Source: QQUD01 sp039029915
Lineage (GTDB): Bacteria; Chloroflexota; Anaerolineae; Promineifilales; Promineifilaceae
Reading direction: 5' to 3'
Length of the DNA: 54,310 nt
NCBI GenBank assembly: GCA_039029915.1
Contig: JBCCFD010000002.1
Span: forward strand, 1 to 54,310
Shown piece after piece: positions 26,155-35,082 of the stretch (its first letter is position 1; every line of letters starts with the position of its first letter). Position numbers and translations under genes: made by a program. Below the pieces are notes generated by a model. It did no database searches. It was not told where the DNA came from and worked only from the letters and a program-made list of their open reading frames with translations.

Positions 26155-26686
26155 TAATTTGCCAGTTCCAATTGATGATGGCGGTTGCGATCATCTTAAG
26201 GGACTTGTTCTACCTGATTTTGAACTACCTTCAACAAAAGGGGGGAACGTCAATTTATCAAAAATCAAAGGGGACGTAGTGGTTTACATTTACCCTATGA
26301 CGGGTCGCCCCGATGTCGCATTGCCTGATGGCTGGGAGCAAATTCCCGGAGCTAGAGGATGTACGCCTCAATCCTGTTCATTTCGAGATCATCATGCAGA
26401 GTTAAAAGAGCTCAACGCCACCTTGTTTGGGCTAAGTACGCAATCAACTGAGTATCAACGGGAAGCGTCGACTCGTTTGCACCTGCCCTTTCCCCTTTTG
26501 AGCGATGCCCAGTTAATCTTTGCAAACTCCTTAAAACTGCCAATGATGTTTGTGGAAGACCTCAAACTTATCAAAAGAACCACGCTTATTTGTAAGAACG
26601 GCATCATTGAACACGTCTTTTACCCAGTATTCCCACCCGATAAAAATGTTGATCATGTCATTAATTGGCTAAAAAATAATGGATAA
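26129..26686 (+). CDS. Peroxiredoxin of the BCP/PrxQ group
   Basis: 185 residues. Thioredoxin fold with peroxidatic Cys78 and resolving Cys83 in GARGCTPQSCSFRD, the CTxxxC arrangement of atypical 2-Cys PrxQ/BCP enzymes. It would reduce hydrogen peroxide or organic hydroperoxides using thioredoxin-like donors. The insert between the beta-1 strand and the Cys loop (TGRPDVALPDGWEQIP) is longer than in E. coli BCP. It overlaps DJ-1 by 26 bases and the selenoprotein gene by 8 bases, so the three are translationally coupled. Confidence 0.92.
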   Translation: MTQLTQLPDNLPVPIDDGGCDHLKGLVLPDFELPSTKGGNVNLSKIKGDVVVYIYPMTGRPDVALPDGWEQIPGARGCTPQSCSFRDHHAELKELNATLFGLSTQSTEYQREASTRLHLPFPLLSDAQLIFANSLKLPMMFVEDLKLIKRTTLICKNGIIEHVFYPVFPPDKNVDHVINWLKNNG

Positions 26687-27644
26687 CGAAACTTTTTCTG
26701 AATTTAAAAACTCTTTTTCATACGGCACTCGGACCGATTTGAGCTTCAAATTCTTGAAGGGCTTTTCGGATGAAGAAGCCGCTGATTTTTTCCAAGAGCT
26801 TCTTGTCAAGGTGATTGATTCGGTTGATGATGGTGATATTAATCGGCTGACCGATTTTGTGGTTGATGCTCAGGTTGCTGGATACAGTAAGTCTAATTAC
26901 TCAGCCTACGAAGATGGCCCATTTACCCCTTTAAAGAAACCTGTAAACGAGATGCGAATTGGCTTGCTAACCTCAACTGGACATTTTGTTGAGGGAGATG
27001 ATCCCGAACCTTTTGGTGTAAAAGGGATGACTCAACTGGAAGCCACAGCGCGTATTATGGATTTTCTAAAGCATGCGCCAGAATTATCTGAAGTGCCTTT
27101 AGAAACGCCAAATGAGCAGCTTTGTGTGCGGCATGGTGGGTATGATATCCGTGGTGTGCAGGCGGATAGAAATGTGGCATTGCCCATCGACCGGATGCGT
27201 GAGCTTGATGTCGAGGGCATGGTAGGAACGGCCGTTTCGCCAGCTTACTCGTTTGTCGGTGCAGCTGCGCAGCGTCGCCTACAGTCACAGAGCTTGCCGG
27301 GGTGGATCGAAACCTTCAAATCTCAAAATATTGAAGGGGCTGTTTTAGTCCCAGTCTGACCGGTTTGTCATGTGTCCGTGGGACACATCGCCAGAGGATT
27401 TGAAGAAGCGGGTATTCCAACGGTCATCATTGCCACAAAAGCATTCCGTCCCCGACTAGAAGCCATGACGCTACCCCGAATCATTTTGACACCTTATCCC
27501 ATGGGGCGGCCGCTCGGTGCTCCCCACGATGCAGCAGGCCAGCGGAAAATCTTAACGGCTGCCCTCGATCTTTTAGCAAATGCGTCAAAGGTTGGCACAA
27601 TTTTAGAACTTGATCAGCCCTATTCCCCAAACTCTATGACATAA
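26679..27644 (+). CDS. GRDB-family selenoprotein (in-frame UGA read as selenocysteine)
   Basis: One continuous frame of 321 residues interrupted only by TGA at 27357-27359 (residue 227). The residues on both sides belong together: LVPV-U-PVCHVSVGHIARGFEE followed by AGIPTV matches the redox motif of the glycine/sarcosine/betaine and D-proline reductase selenoprotein B (GrdB/PrdB) family, where a U or C precedes PxCHxSVG. The N-terminal half has family features (MRIGLLTSTGHFVEGDDPEP, ADRNVALPIDRMREL). A SECIS-like hairpin lies 10 bases downstream of the UGA. No GrdA, GrdE or PrdA partner is present. In this setting (DJ-1, PrxQ) it is more likely a thiol redox enzyme than a Stickland reductase. 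Read conventionally, it looks like two broken ORFs. Confidence 0.88.
27370..27388 (+). promoter_or_regulatory. Candidate bacterial SECIS hairpin
   Basis: Perfect 8-bp stem ATGTGTCC (27370-27377) / GGACACAT (27381-27388) with loop GTG, starting 11 bases after the UGA and with its loop about 19 bases downstream. Spacing, position within the coding region and a G in the loop fit SelB-binding elements. Confidence 0.8.
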
Positions 27645-27653
27645 TTCCCCCTA

Positions 27654-27690
27654 TGTTGTGACCAAAATCTTATCAGTTTTGGTTACAACA
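27654..27690 (+). terminator. Hairpin terminating the selenoprotein operon
   Basis: 14-base arms TGTTGTGACCAAAA (27654-27667) and TTTTGGTTACAACA (27677-27690), all paired if one G-U is allowed; nine-base loop. It begins 9 bases after the selenoprotein stop. Confidence 0.6.
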
Positions 27691-27804
27691 TTTAGTACAC
27701 TGCCACACTATAGTATTTTCATGTGAACGGATATTTGTCTGCTAAATCTCTTCAGGTGATTATTTCGTTTGCCTAATAGTAAATTCAAGATTGGTGGGGC
27801 AAGT

Positions 27805-30540
27805 ATGCGTCAAAAAAATATTCAACAGGTAAAGGAAAGTGAATCATCTAGCGAAAGCACCGTTCAACAAGACGAGACGGGCTTGTTGTTAAATCAGTTG
27901 AAACCAAACACTGAACAGGATGACACGCTTTCACCTGTTGCCATACAAAACAAAAAGTTGCCGATTCAAGCAACTGAATCCCAATTGAATGATTCTCAAA
28001 CAAGTAGGCTCTTGAAAGAAAATCACGATGAGATTGCGAGCTTATATCGGGCTGCGGCGCAACTTTCATTCTCTGGCTCAATGCAGGAGATTGCTAGTCA
28101 AATTGGGGATATTGTTGTTCAGGAATTTGATTTTGCAAGCTGTGATATTTTAATTGCTTGTCAACCGATGCCACTGGACAAAATGGGAAAACCTATCATT
28201 GGTTCAACACCAGTTCGCCTCGATAGGATTGTTCAGAAAGGAAAGTATAAGCACGCTTATTTGAATAATATTCAGGTACCTGGCTCAGGGTTGATTCCTT
28301 CGGCTGTCATGTCTGGTCAGATGCTCTATGTGTCTGATGTGGAAAAAGACGGCCGTTATCAGCAGGGAGATACAAACACGCTCTCGGAACTTGTTATTCC
28401 CTTGATTTCAGATCAACAGCTGATCGGCGTTTTCGACTTGCAGAGCCCCACGCTTGATGCCTTTGATCAAAAAGCGCTTCGTCTTATCGAAGTGTTTGCG
28501 AGTCGAGCCGCCAATTCAATTAACAACGCTCTTTTAAAAGATTCTTTAAAAGCCAATGCGCTAGCTTTAGGAAAGCGGGTTAAGGAGCGCCAAAAGGCTG
28601 AATTAGAGCTACGCATGATGGCCTCTGAATTGCAGGCAGTTTTTAAGGCGTTGCCCGATCTATTTTTAAGGCTTAATTTAGATTCAGTCATTTTAGATCA
28701 CAGCTTTAATGAGCCATCCTCACGCTACGGCTTACCAGAAGATATGGTTGGACAAAAGTTAATTGATTTTCTGCCAGTAGAACTGCGCTCTCGCATACTG
28801 ATGGCGATAACGGGGACGTCTAATCAAGGCAATAATGTGAGTATGCATTATTCACTACCCTTTGGGCAGCAGCGTCGCTTTTTTGAAATTCGATTCACGC
28901 GCATGAATGAGCATCAAATCATTGCTGTAATTCGTGATATTACCGATAGAAAGCAGGCAGAGGAAGCGCTCGTGAAGGCAAAAGAATCGGCTGAATTTGC
29001 AAATCGGGCAAAATCCGACTTTTTAGCTAATATGAGCCACGAAATCAGAACCCCACTAAATGCGGTTATTGGCTTGACGGGGCTGTTGCTAGATTCGGCC
29101 GTTGATAGTGAACAATATGATAATCTCAACATTATTAGGAAAAGTGGTGACTCCCTTCTAACGATCATTAACGATATTCTTGATTTCTCAAAAATTGAAG
29201 CGGGAAAACTAGAGCTTGAGAAGCATGATTTTGACCTTTATGAGCTATTAGAGTCTACGATTGAACTGATGGCGGCAAAAGCATATGAAAAAGGGCTTAA
29301 TCTAACGACCCAAATTGGAAACCGGGTGCCTCAATCGATTAACGGGGACTCAACACGTTTACGGCAGATTCTGGTGAATCTGCTCGGCAACGCTATCAAA
29401 TTTACGTCAACTGGCTGTGTATCTTTGAATGTAGATACTGATGTTCACGATCATAGTTGCCTCCAATTCTCCATTCGAGATACCGGCATAGGAATCCCCA
29501 TGGATAGGCTTAGTCGCTTATTTCAGCCTTTTTCCCAAGTGGATGCGTCAACCACGCGCAAATTTGGTGGGTCTGGCTTAGGGTTAGTGATTTCAAAACA
29601 GCTGGTTGAATTAATGCGGGGAGAAATCTGGGTAGATAGTGAACCTAATATTGGTACGACCTTTCATTTTACGGTTCAAAATGAGGTTGTTAAACCGTCT
29701 AGATATGCCCAAGAACCTCAATTATTCCAACAGCTGAATCAGAAAAAAGTGGTTATTCTGGATCCCGATGAGGGCGTTAGGCAAACGCTGCAAAATCAGA
29801 TGGCGGCTTGGGGTATGGTGCCGATTTCATTCTCATCATTTCAAGAGGATGAAATTAATTCGCATGTTCAGGGTCCGACAACCTTCTTGATTGATCATGC
29901 ACTTATTGATCATTATGGAAGCGCGAATCGCCAATTTTTAAGCAAAATTCAGTGCCAAGATAAACATTCCGTGATGGTTATGCTCCCTTGGGCAGGGCCA
30001 AAAATGGTTAATGAGGTGGATCAATATTGGACGATCAAAAAGCCGATTATTCCATCGCAACTTTTAAGCATGCTTATTGGGTGCTCGGATTATAAAGAAC
30101 CGAGCGATTTAAATGGGGTGGATTTTCAAAAGACAAACCATCTTCCTAATCAGGCTGTTAAACGGCCGTTACGCATTTTGTTGGCAGAAGATAACGTCAT
30201 TAATCAAAAAGTAGCCACTCGCATGCTGGAGCGAATCGGGTTTCGGGCAGATGTAGCCGGAAATGGTTTAGAAGCAATCCAAGCCTTAAATCGACAAGCA
30301 TATGATGTGATACTGATGGATGTTCAGATGCCGGAGATGGATGGTGTCACCGCGACAGAAAAAATACGACAACAGTTTCCAAAAGATAAACAGCCTTATA
30401 TCATCGCTTTAACAGCCAATGCTTTAAAAGGGGATCGAGAAAAATACTTGAGTGCCGGGATGGACTATTACATCAGTAAACCTGTGCGGCTTGAAGAGCT
30501 CGCGCAAGCGCTGCAAATTAGTGAGAGATTTGATGGGTAA
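27805..30540 (+). CDS. Hybrid sensor histidine kinase/response regulator
   Basis: 911 residues from ATG 27805. Order: acidic/polar N-terminus, GAF domain (about 75-250, ASLYRAAAQLSFSGS to NSINNALL), short coiled coil, PAS (about 270-385), HisKA with phospho-acceptor His412 (ANMSHEIRTPLNAVIG), HATPase with N, G1 and G2 boxes (LLGNAIKF, RDTGIGIP, GGSGLGLVIS). A degenerate receiver-like segment without a clear Asp pocket comes next (about 640-770). The intact receiver follows with Asp839 (VILMDVQMPEMDG) and Lys in YISKPV. No membrane segment, so it senses a cytosolic cue. No output regulator is adjacent. Confidence 0.92.
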   Translation: MRQKNIQQVKESESSSESTVQQDETGLLLNQLKPNTEQDDTLSPVAIQNKKLPIQATESQLNDSQTSRLLKENHDEIASLYRAAAQLSFSGSMQEIASQIGDIVVQEFDFASCDILIACQPMPLDKMGKPIIGSTPVRLDRIVQKGKYKHAYLNNIQVPGSGLIPSAVMSGQMLYVSDVEKDGRYQQGDTNTLSELVIPLISDQQLIGVFDLQSPTLDAFDQKALRLIEVFASRAANSINNALLKDSLKANALALGKRVKERQKAELELRMMASELQAVFKALPDLFLRLNLDSVILDHSFNEPSSRYGLPEDMVGQKLIDFLPVELRSRILMAITGTSNQGNNVSMHYSLPFGQQRRFFEIRFTRMNEHQIIAVIRDITDRKQAEEALVKAKESAEFANRAKSDFLANMSHEIRTPLNAVIGLTGLLLDSAVDSEQYDNLNIIRKSGDSLLTIINDILDFSKIEAGKLELEKHDFDLYELLESTIELMAAKAYEKGLNLTTQIGNRVPQSINGDSTRLRQILVNLLGNAIKFTSTGCVSLNVDTDVHDHSCLQFSIRDTGIGIPMDRLSRLFQPFSQVDASTTRKFGGSGLGLVISKQLVELMRGEIWVDSEPNIGTTFHFTVQNEVVKPSRYAQEPQLFQQLNQKKVVILDPDEGVRQTLQNQMAAWGMVPISFSSFQEDEINSHVQGPTTFLIDHALIDHYGSANRQFLSKIQCQDKHSVMVMLPWAGPKMVNEVDQYWTIKKPIIPSQLLSMLIGCSDYKEPSDLNGVDFQKTNHLPNQAVKRPLRILLAEDNVINQKVATRMLERIGFRADVAGNGLEAIQALNRQAYDVILMDVQMPEMDGVTATEKIRQQFPKDKQPYIIALTANALKGDREKYLSAGMDYYISKPVRLEELAQALQISERFDG

Positions 30541-30676
30541 ATCTGTTAGGCTGGTAATATCAAATCGTGTTCCCTAAGCTCTGGAACATAGACAAAATAT
30601 GTGCATTAAGATAAAATAACTGTGCAAACAGCAGTTTTTGTTTATTTTGTTAAGATTTTGTCAAATGGAGTAAAAA

Positions 30677-31594
30677 ATGCGGGTTATTGTAACAGGTGGA
30701 ACTGGATTAATCGGTTCAAAATTAGTCGACAAGCTTGTTCAAAAAAATTATGAAGTTGTTGTCTTAAGTCGTAATCCTCAAAAGTACCCAGCTAAGAATA
30801 ATGTTCAATATGAAAAATGGGATGCTAAAACAGCTGCCGGATGGGGTCAACTTGCAGATGGTGCCCATGCTATTATTAACCTTGCTGGTGAGAGCATTGG
30901 AGGAGAAGGTTTTCCACCTCCTCGTTGGACCCAAGAACGGAAAGATCGTATTTTACAAAGTCGTTTAGGCGCCGGCCATGCGGTCGTTGAAGCCATTCAG
31001 AACGCCGAGCAAAAGCCCAAATATCTCCTTCAAGCCTCAGCTATTGGATTTTATGGGGATCGGGGTTCAGAAACCTTGACTGAATCGTCATCAGTAGGCT
31101 CTGGCTTTTTAGCCGATGTGGTGAAGGAATGGGAAGCTTCAACTGCATCTGTTGAGGAGGCTGGCGTACGGCGTGTAAGCATGCGAATTGGCATTGTATA
31201 TACGTTGGAGGGTGGGGCACTTCCTGCCACAATATTGCCGTTCCGCCTGTTTGCCGGTGGGCCATTGGGTAACGGCCGTCAATATATTTCTTGGGTGCAC
31301 GTAGATGATGTTGTGAATGCTATGATGTTCCTGTTAGAAAATGAAAATGCCTCTGGCCCCATCAATATTACAGGCCCAGAACCATTGACTAATGCCCAAA
31401 TGGCAAAAGTAATTGGGAAAGTGATGAAACGGCCGTCTTTCTTTCCCGCCCCTGGTTTTGCACTTAAGCTCGCGCTAGGCGAAACATCAAATCTGGTGCT
31501 GCATGGGCAAAAAGTGCTTCCAACCAAGCTCACAGAATTAGGGTTTCAGTTTGAATATAAGACAGCTGAAAAGGCTCTAAAAGAGTTGCTTTGA
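30677..31594 (+). CDS. TIGR01777-family NAD-dependent epimerase-like protein
   Basis: 305 residues. Rossmann motif GGTGLIGSKL at residues 7-16, INLAGESI, and the TIGR01777/YfcH hallmarks RWTQERKDRILQSRL and ASAIGFYGDRG. The C-terminal DUF1731-like tail (PAPGFALKLALGE, LPTKLTELGFQFEYKT) is complete. The family is an atypical short-chain reductase/epimerase group of unresolved substrate, often linked to cell division or lipid steps. Monocistronic, convergent with the isocitrate dehydrogenase gene. Confidence 0.93.
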   Translation: MRVIVTGGTGLIGSKLVDKLVQKNYEVVVLSRNPQKYPAKNNVQYEKWDAKTAAGWGQLADGAHAIINLAGESIGGEGFPPPRWTQERKDRILQSRLGAGHAVVEAIQNAEQKPKYLLQASAIGFYGDRGSETLTESSSVGSGFLADVVKEWEASTASVEEAGVRRVSMRIGIVYTLEGGALPATILPFRLFAGGPLGNGRQYISWVHVDDVVNAMMFLLENENASGPINITGPEPLTNAQMAKVIGKVMKRPSFFPAPGFALKLALGETSNLVLHGQKVLPTKLTELGFQFEYKTAEKALKELL

Positions 31595-31602
31595 GTAAAA
31601 AA

Positions 31603-31641
31603 GTAAAAAGTGAAAAGTTTGATTTACTTTTCACTTTTTAC
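31603..31641. terminator. Bidirectional terminator between convergent genes
   Basis: Perfect 16-base inverted repeat GTAAAAAGTGAAAAGT (31603-31618) / ACTTTTCACTTTTTAC (31626-31641), seven-base loop. Being A/T-rich on each side it can serve both strands. Short-period AATCTCTAATCCCCAAT sequence follows to 31672. Confidence 0.65.
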
Positions 31642-31672
31642 AATCTACTAATCGTTAATCTCTAATCCCCAA

Positions 31673-33901
31673 TTAAATCGAATCAATAATCTCATTTAAC
31701 GTCATGCTGGGTCGCATTGCAGCAGAGGCTAGCTCATCATTGGGCTGATAATATCCACCGATATCTACTGGGTCACCTTGGGCGTCGTTAAGTTCCTCAA
31801 TAATCTTAGCCTCATTATCAGCTAACTGAAGCGCAATTGGACCAAACTTATCTTTGAGTGATTCATTTTTATTTTGTTCGGCTAGAGCTTGGGCCCAATA
31901 CATAGTTAAATAGAAATGACTGCCGCGATTATCTAGTTCATTCACTTTGCGAGAGGGGGATTTAGCATTATCCAGATATTGGCCATTCGCTTTGTTAAGG
32001 GCTTGTGCCAAAATAAGCGCATTTTCATTATCCGTTTTCATACCTAACTCTTCAAGAGCGACGGCTAACGCTAAGAATTCACCTAAAGAGTCCCAGCGTA
32101 AATGTCCTTCTCCAACAAACTGCTGAACGTGCTTTGGCGCTGACCCACCAGCTCCCGTTTCAAATAAACCACCACCGGCTAGAAGCGGCACAATCGAGAG
32201 CATCTTGGCACTTGTACCCAGCTCCAAAATTGGGAACAGATCGGTAAGGTAATCACGAAGCACATTACCCGTTACGGAGATGGTATCTTTGCCGTTTTTG
32301 ACCCGTTCGGACGTGAAGCGCATAGCATCCTTAGGCGCCATAATTTGGATATCTAAGCCATCTGTATTGTGATCTTTAAGGTAAAGGTTAACTTTCTCAA
32401 TTAGATTCGCGTCGTGGGCACGATTGCTGTCAAGCCAGAAAATGGCGGGCTGACTCGTCGCACGGGCGCGGCTGATAGCCAGCTTTACCCAATCACGAAT
32501 CGGCAAATCTTTTGTTTGGCACATGCGCCAAATGTCCCCTTGGTTAACCGCATGGCTCATCAGCACCTGGCCTTCATCATCAACAACTTGAACGGTGCCG
32601 TTTGCCGAGATTTCAAAGGTCTTGTCGTGTGAGCCGTACTCTTCCGCTTTTTGAGCCATCAAACCCACATTTGAGACATTTCCCATTGTGGTGACATCAA
32701 AAGCGCCATTTTCCTGACAGAACTTGACGATTTCTTGATACATGGTGGCGTATGAACGGTCGGGAACCATCGCTTTGGTGTCGTGTAGTTTGCCATCGGG
32801 ACCCCACATCTGGCCAGATGAGCGGACCGCAGCGGCCATCGAGGCGTCAATGATCACATCGCTTGGCACGTGTAGATTAGTGATCCCTTTGTCTGAGTTA
32901 ACCATTGCTAAGCGGGGGCGGGTGTCATAAACAGCCTGCAAATCGGCCTCAACGGCCGTTTTTTGAGCCTCAGGCAATGATTGAATCTTGGCGTAAACAT
33001 CACCGATACCGTTGTTGGGGTTGACGCCAATTTCATCGAACAAGTCCGCATATTTTTCAAAGACATCTTTGTAATAGATGGTGACCGCGTGGCCAAAAAG
33101 GATAGGGTCTGAGACCTTCATCATTGTCGCTTTGACGTGGAGTGAAAGCAGGAGGTCCTCTGCTTTAGCGCTGTCGATGGCCTCTTGATAATAGGCTCGT
33201 AGGGCAGCCACACTCATAAACGTGGCGTCAATGACCTCGTCTTTGAGAACGGCCGTTTTTTCTTTTAAAACTGTTGTGTTGCCATCGGCATCAACGTGCT
33301 CAATTCGCACATTGCCGGCTTTTTGAACGACAACCGAGTGCTCGTTGCTGAAAAAGTCGGCGTCTGACATGTGGGCAACGTGTGAGCGAGAGTCAGTTGC
33401 CCATTTACCCATTGAATGTGGATTTTTCTTGGCAAAGGCTTTAACGGCCGTCGCCACACGCCGGTCAGAATTGCCTTCACGTAAAACGGGATTCACCGCG
33501 CTCCCTAACACTTTAGCATAGCGTGCTTTAATGGCGGCTTCCGCCTCATTTTGAGGTTCTGCAGGGTAATTTGGAATATCATAGCCATTGGCTTGAAGTT
33601 CTTGAATCGCGGCCGTGAGCTGGGGAATTGAAGCACTAATATTGGGTAGCTTAATAATATTGGCGGCTGGCGTTTTAGCGAGTTCGCCTAATTCGGTGAG
33701 GGCATCTGGCTGTTTTTGAGCGTCTGTCAAATTATCTGGAAAATTAGCAATGATGCGACCCGCCAGTGAAATATCACTTAATTCCACATCGACATTTGCC
33801 GCATTGGTAAAAGCTTCAATGATCGGTAAAAATGAGTAGGTTGCTAAAGCGGGTGCTTCATCTGTTTTGGTGTAAATGATTTTTGATTTTTGTGTAGTCA
33901 T
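31673..33901 (-). CDS. icd: Monomeric NADP-dependent isocitrate dehydrogenase
   Basis: 742 residues from ATG 33901, the usual size of the monomeric enzyme (about 740); the frame stays open 40 codons further upstream but that part does not resemble the family. Recognisable segments: MTTQKSKIIYTKTDEAPALA, LREGNSDRRVATAVKAFAKK, HSMGKW, FWLDSNRAHDANLI and GGGLFETGAGGSAPKHVQQF. It oxidises isocitrate to 2-oxoglutarate in the TCA cycle, producing NADPH. No other TCA gene is adjacent. Four ACGGCCGT sites or near-variants fall inside. Confidence 0.97.
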   Translation of the reverse strand: MTTQKSKIIYTKTDEAPALATYSFLPIIEAFTNAANVDVELSDISLAGRIIANFPDNLTDAQKQPDALTELGELAKTPAANIIKLPNISASIPQLTAAIQELQANGYDIPNYPAEPQNEAEAAIKARYAKVLGSAVNPVLREGNSDRRVATAVKAFAKKNPHSMGKWATDSRSHVAHMSDADFFSNEHSVVVQKAGNVRIEHVDADGNTTVLKEKTAVLKDEVIDATFMSVAALRAYYQEAIDSAKAEDLLLSLHVKATMMKVSDPILFGHAVTIYYKDVFEKYADLFDEIGVNPNNGIGDVYAKIQSLPEAQKTAVEADLQAVYDTRPRLAMVNSDKGITNLHVPSDVIIDASMAAAVRSSGQMWGPDGKLHDTKAMVPDRSYATMYQEIVKFCQENGAFDVTTMGNVSNVGLMAQKAEEYGSHDKTFEISANGTVQVVDDEGQVLMSHAVNQGDIWRMCQTKDLPIRDWVKLAISRARATSQPAIFWLDSNRAHDANLIEKVNLYLKDHNTDGLDIQIMAPKDAMRFTSERVKNGKDTISVTGNVLRDYLTDLFPILELGTSAKMLSIVPLLAGGGLFETGAGGSAPKHVQQFVGEGHLRWDSLGEFLALAVALEELGMKTDNENALILAQALNKANGQYLDNAKSPSRKVNELDNRGSHFYLTMYWAQALAEQNKNESLKDKFGPIALQLADNEAKIIEELNDAQGDPVDIGGYYQPNDELASAAMRPSMTLNEIIDSI

Positions 33902-34299
33902 ACTTTTCCTAAGTGTGTTTCCAGCCTGATTCTCTTGCAAGATTTCCAAATGTTGGTTCGTTACAAAATAAAAAGGACCTTGCTCTGGCTGAATTGATGA
34001 ATCATTGGTTACAGCGAGCAAGCCTTTACCATGGTTATTTTATTCAATTGCCATCATTGGAGCCTAAGCCATTCCCAATTTGACGACGAAATAATCATCA
34101 GGCGAATATTTTATTTTTCAGGTTGAGTGGGTCGATTAAGTATATATCTAATTGGCAAAAACGGATAGGGTTCGTAAATAAAATTAAGGATTTTGAAATA
34201 AACAGGACTTATGCACCCTGAGCCTGTCGAAGGGTGCGTAAGTCCAGATAAAAATGAAAGATTTATTTCCATTTACTGAGAAAGAGGAGGATAGCTATA
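33902..34299. other. Intergenic region upstream of icd and the nucleotidyltransferase
   Basis: About 400 bases between divergent starts. It holds the second REP hairpin (34205-34245) and a fragment TTTACTGAG (34272-34280) that also accompanies the first REP copy. Promoters for both genes must be here but I cannot place them. Confidence 0.5.
34205..34245. repeat. REP hairpin, copy 2
   Basis: 41 bases with near-perfect arms GGACTTATGCACCCT (34205-34219) and AGGGTGCGTAAGTCC (34231-34245); centre GAGCCTGTCGA. Same outer arms as 12531-12572 with the centre inverted. Confidence 0.8.
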
Positions 34300-35082
34300 T
34301 TGAATCAGTTATTGCCAACATCAATGCACCTGAATGTTGTTGAAATTTTGAAAGAATTCTTTGAGCGGAATACGGCCGTTGATACTGTTTTACTGGTTAA
34401 TTCCTGTGCTAGAAGCAAGGCAACACCGATCAGCGATTTAGATATTGCCGTCTTGGTCAGTAAAGGTACCTCGGCTGATGAAATGATTGGGTTGGAGATG
34501 GCTTGGCGGGAGTTTGCCAATTCTAACGATCAAGTTCAACAATTTTGCCTGATCAGTCCGTTTACGACGGTGCACTTAGACGTGATTAACGGCCGTTATG
34601 AACCACAAATTTGGGATGATGGTGGTGGTCCTGACAGTTTTGAGCTGGAGATTGGCAACCAAATTGCATATGGAGTGCCAATCTCCCCGGCTGGCCCTTA
34701 TTTTGAAGCCTTGAAAAGTGAGTGGTTACCTTATTATGGGACTGCCCTACAGGCGCAAAGGGCGAAAATGGTCAAAGAAGCCTGCCTTTATGACTTAGCC
34801 TATATTCCATATTTGGTAGAGCGCGATCTTTTATTTCAAGCGTTTGCGAGATTGTATAAAGCCCAAAGGACGTTTGTGCAATTGTTGATGATTACCCACA
34901 GGCGGTACCCTATCGCTTACAATAAATGGCTAGAGGAGCAGTTATCTGATTGGCTCAAAAGGCCCGATCTTTTTTCAGCATTAGGAGCTGTTTTGACGAT
35001 TGAAAAATTTGATAAGGTGGTTTTTGTACAAAAGGGGGAGCTGTTGAGGGCGTTGGTAGAGCAGGAAACGGCCGTTGTTTAA
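34300..35082 (+). CDS. Nucleotidyltransferase-fold protein
   Basis: 260 residues starting at TTG 34300, supported by a strong GAGGAGG 9 bases upstream. The N-terminal 110 residues carry a pol-beta-type nucleotidyltransferase signature (VNSCARSKATPISDLDIAVL, residues 33-52) with metal-binding Asp46/Asp48; the usual GS is NS here. The C-terminal half is helical, as in aminoglycoside or kanamycin nucleotidyltransferase-like proteins. Substrate unknown: small molecule or protein nucleotidylation are both possible. Its end overlaps the convergent hydrolase gene by 4 bases. Confidence 0.75.
   Translation: MNQLLPTSMHLNVVEILKEFFERNTAVDTVLLVNSCARSKATPISDLDIAVLVSKGTSADEMIGLEMAWREFANSNDQVQQFCLISPFTTVHLDVINGRYEPQIWDDGGGPDSFELEIGNQIAYGVPISPAGPYFEALKSEWLPYYGTALQAQRAKMVKEACLYDLAYIPYLVERDLLFQAFARLYKAQRTFVQLLMITHRRYPIAYNKWLEEQLSDWLKRPDLFSALGAVLTIEKFDKVVFVQKGELLRALVEQETAVV

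Noticed and set aside
27357..27644. A separate 90-residue protein or a nonsense-mutated pseudogene after the TGA
   Set aside because: Same frame, continuous family similarity and a SECIS-like hairpin make selenocysteine the better explanation; there is no own start site with a ribosome-binding site at 27372.
33902..34021. 40-residue N-terminal extension of isocitrate dehydrogenase
   Set aside because: The family begins at MTTQKS; the extra part has no resemblance and would lie in the 5' untranslated region.
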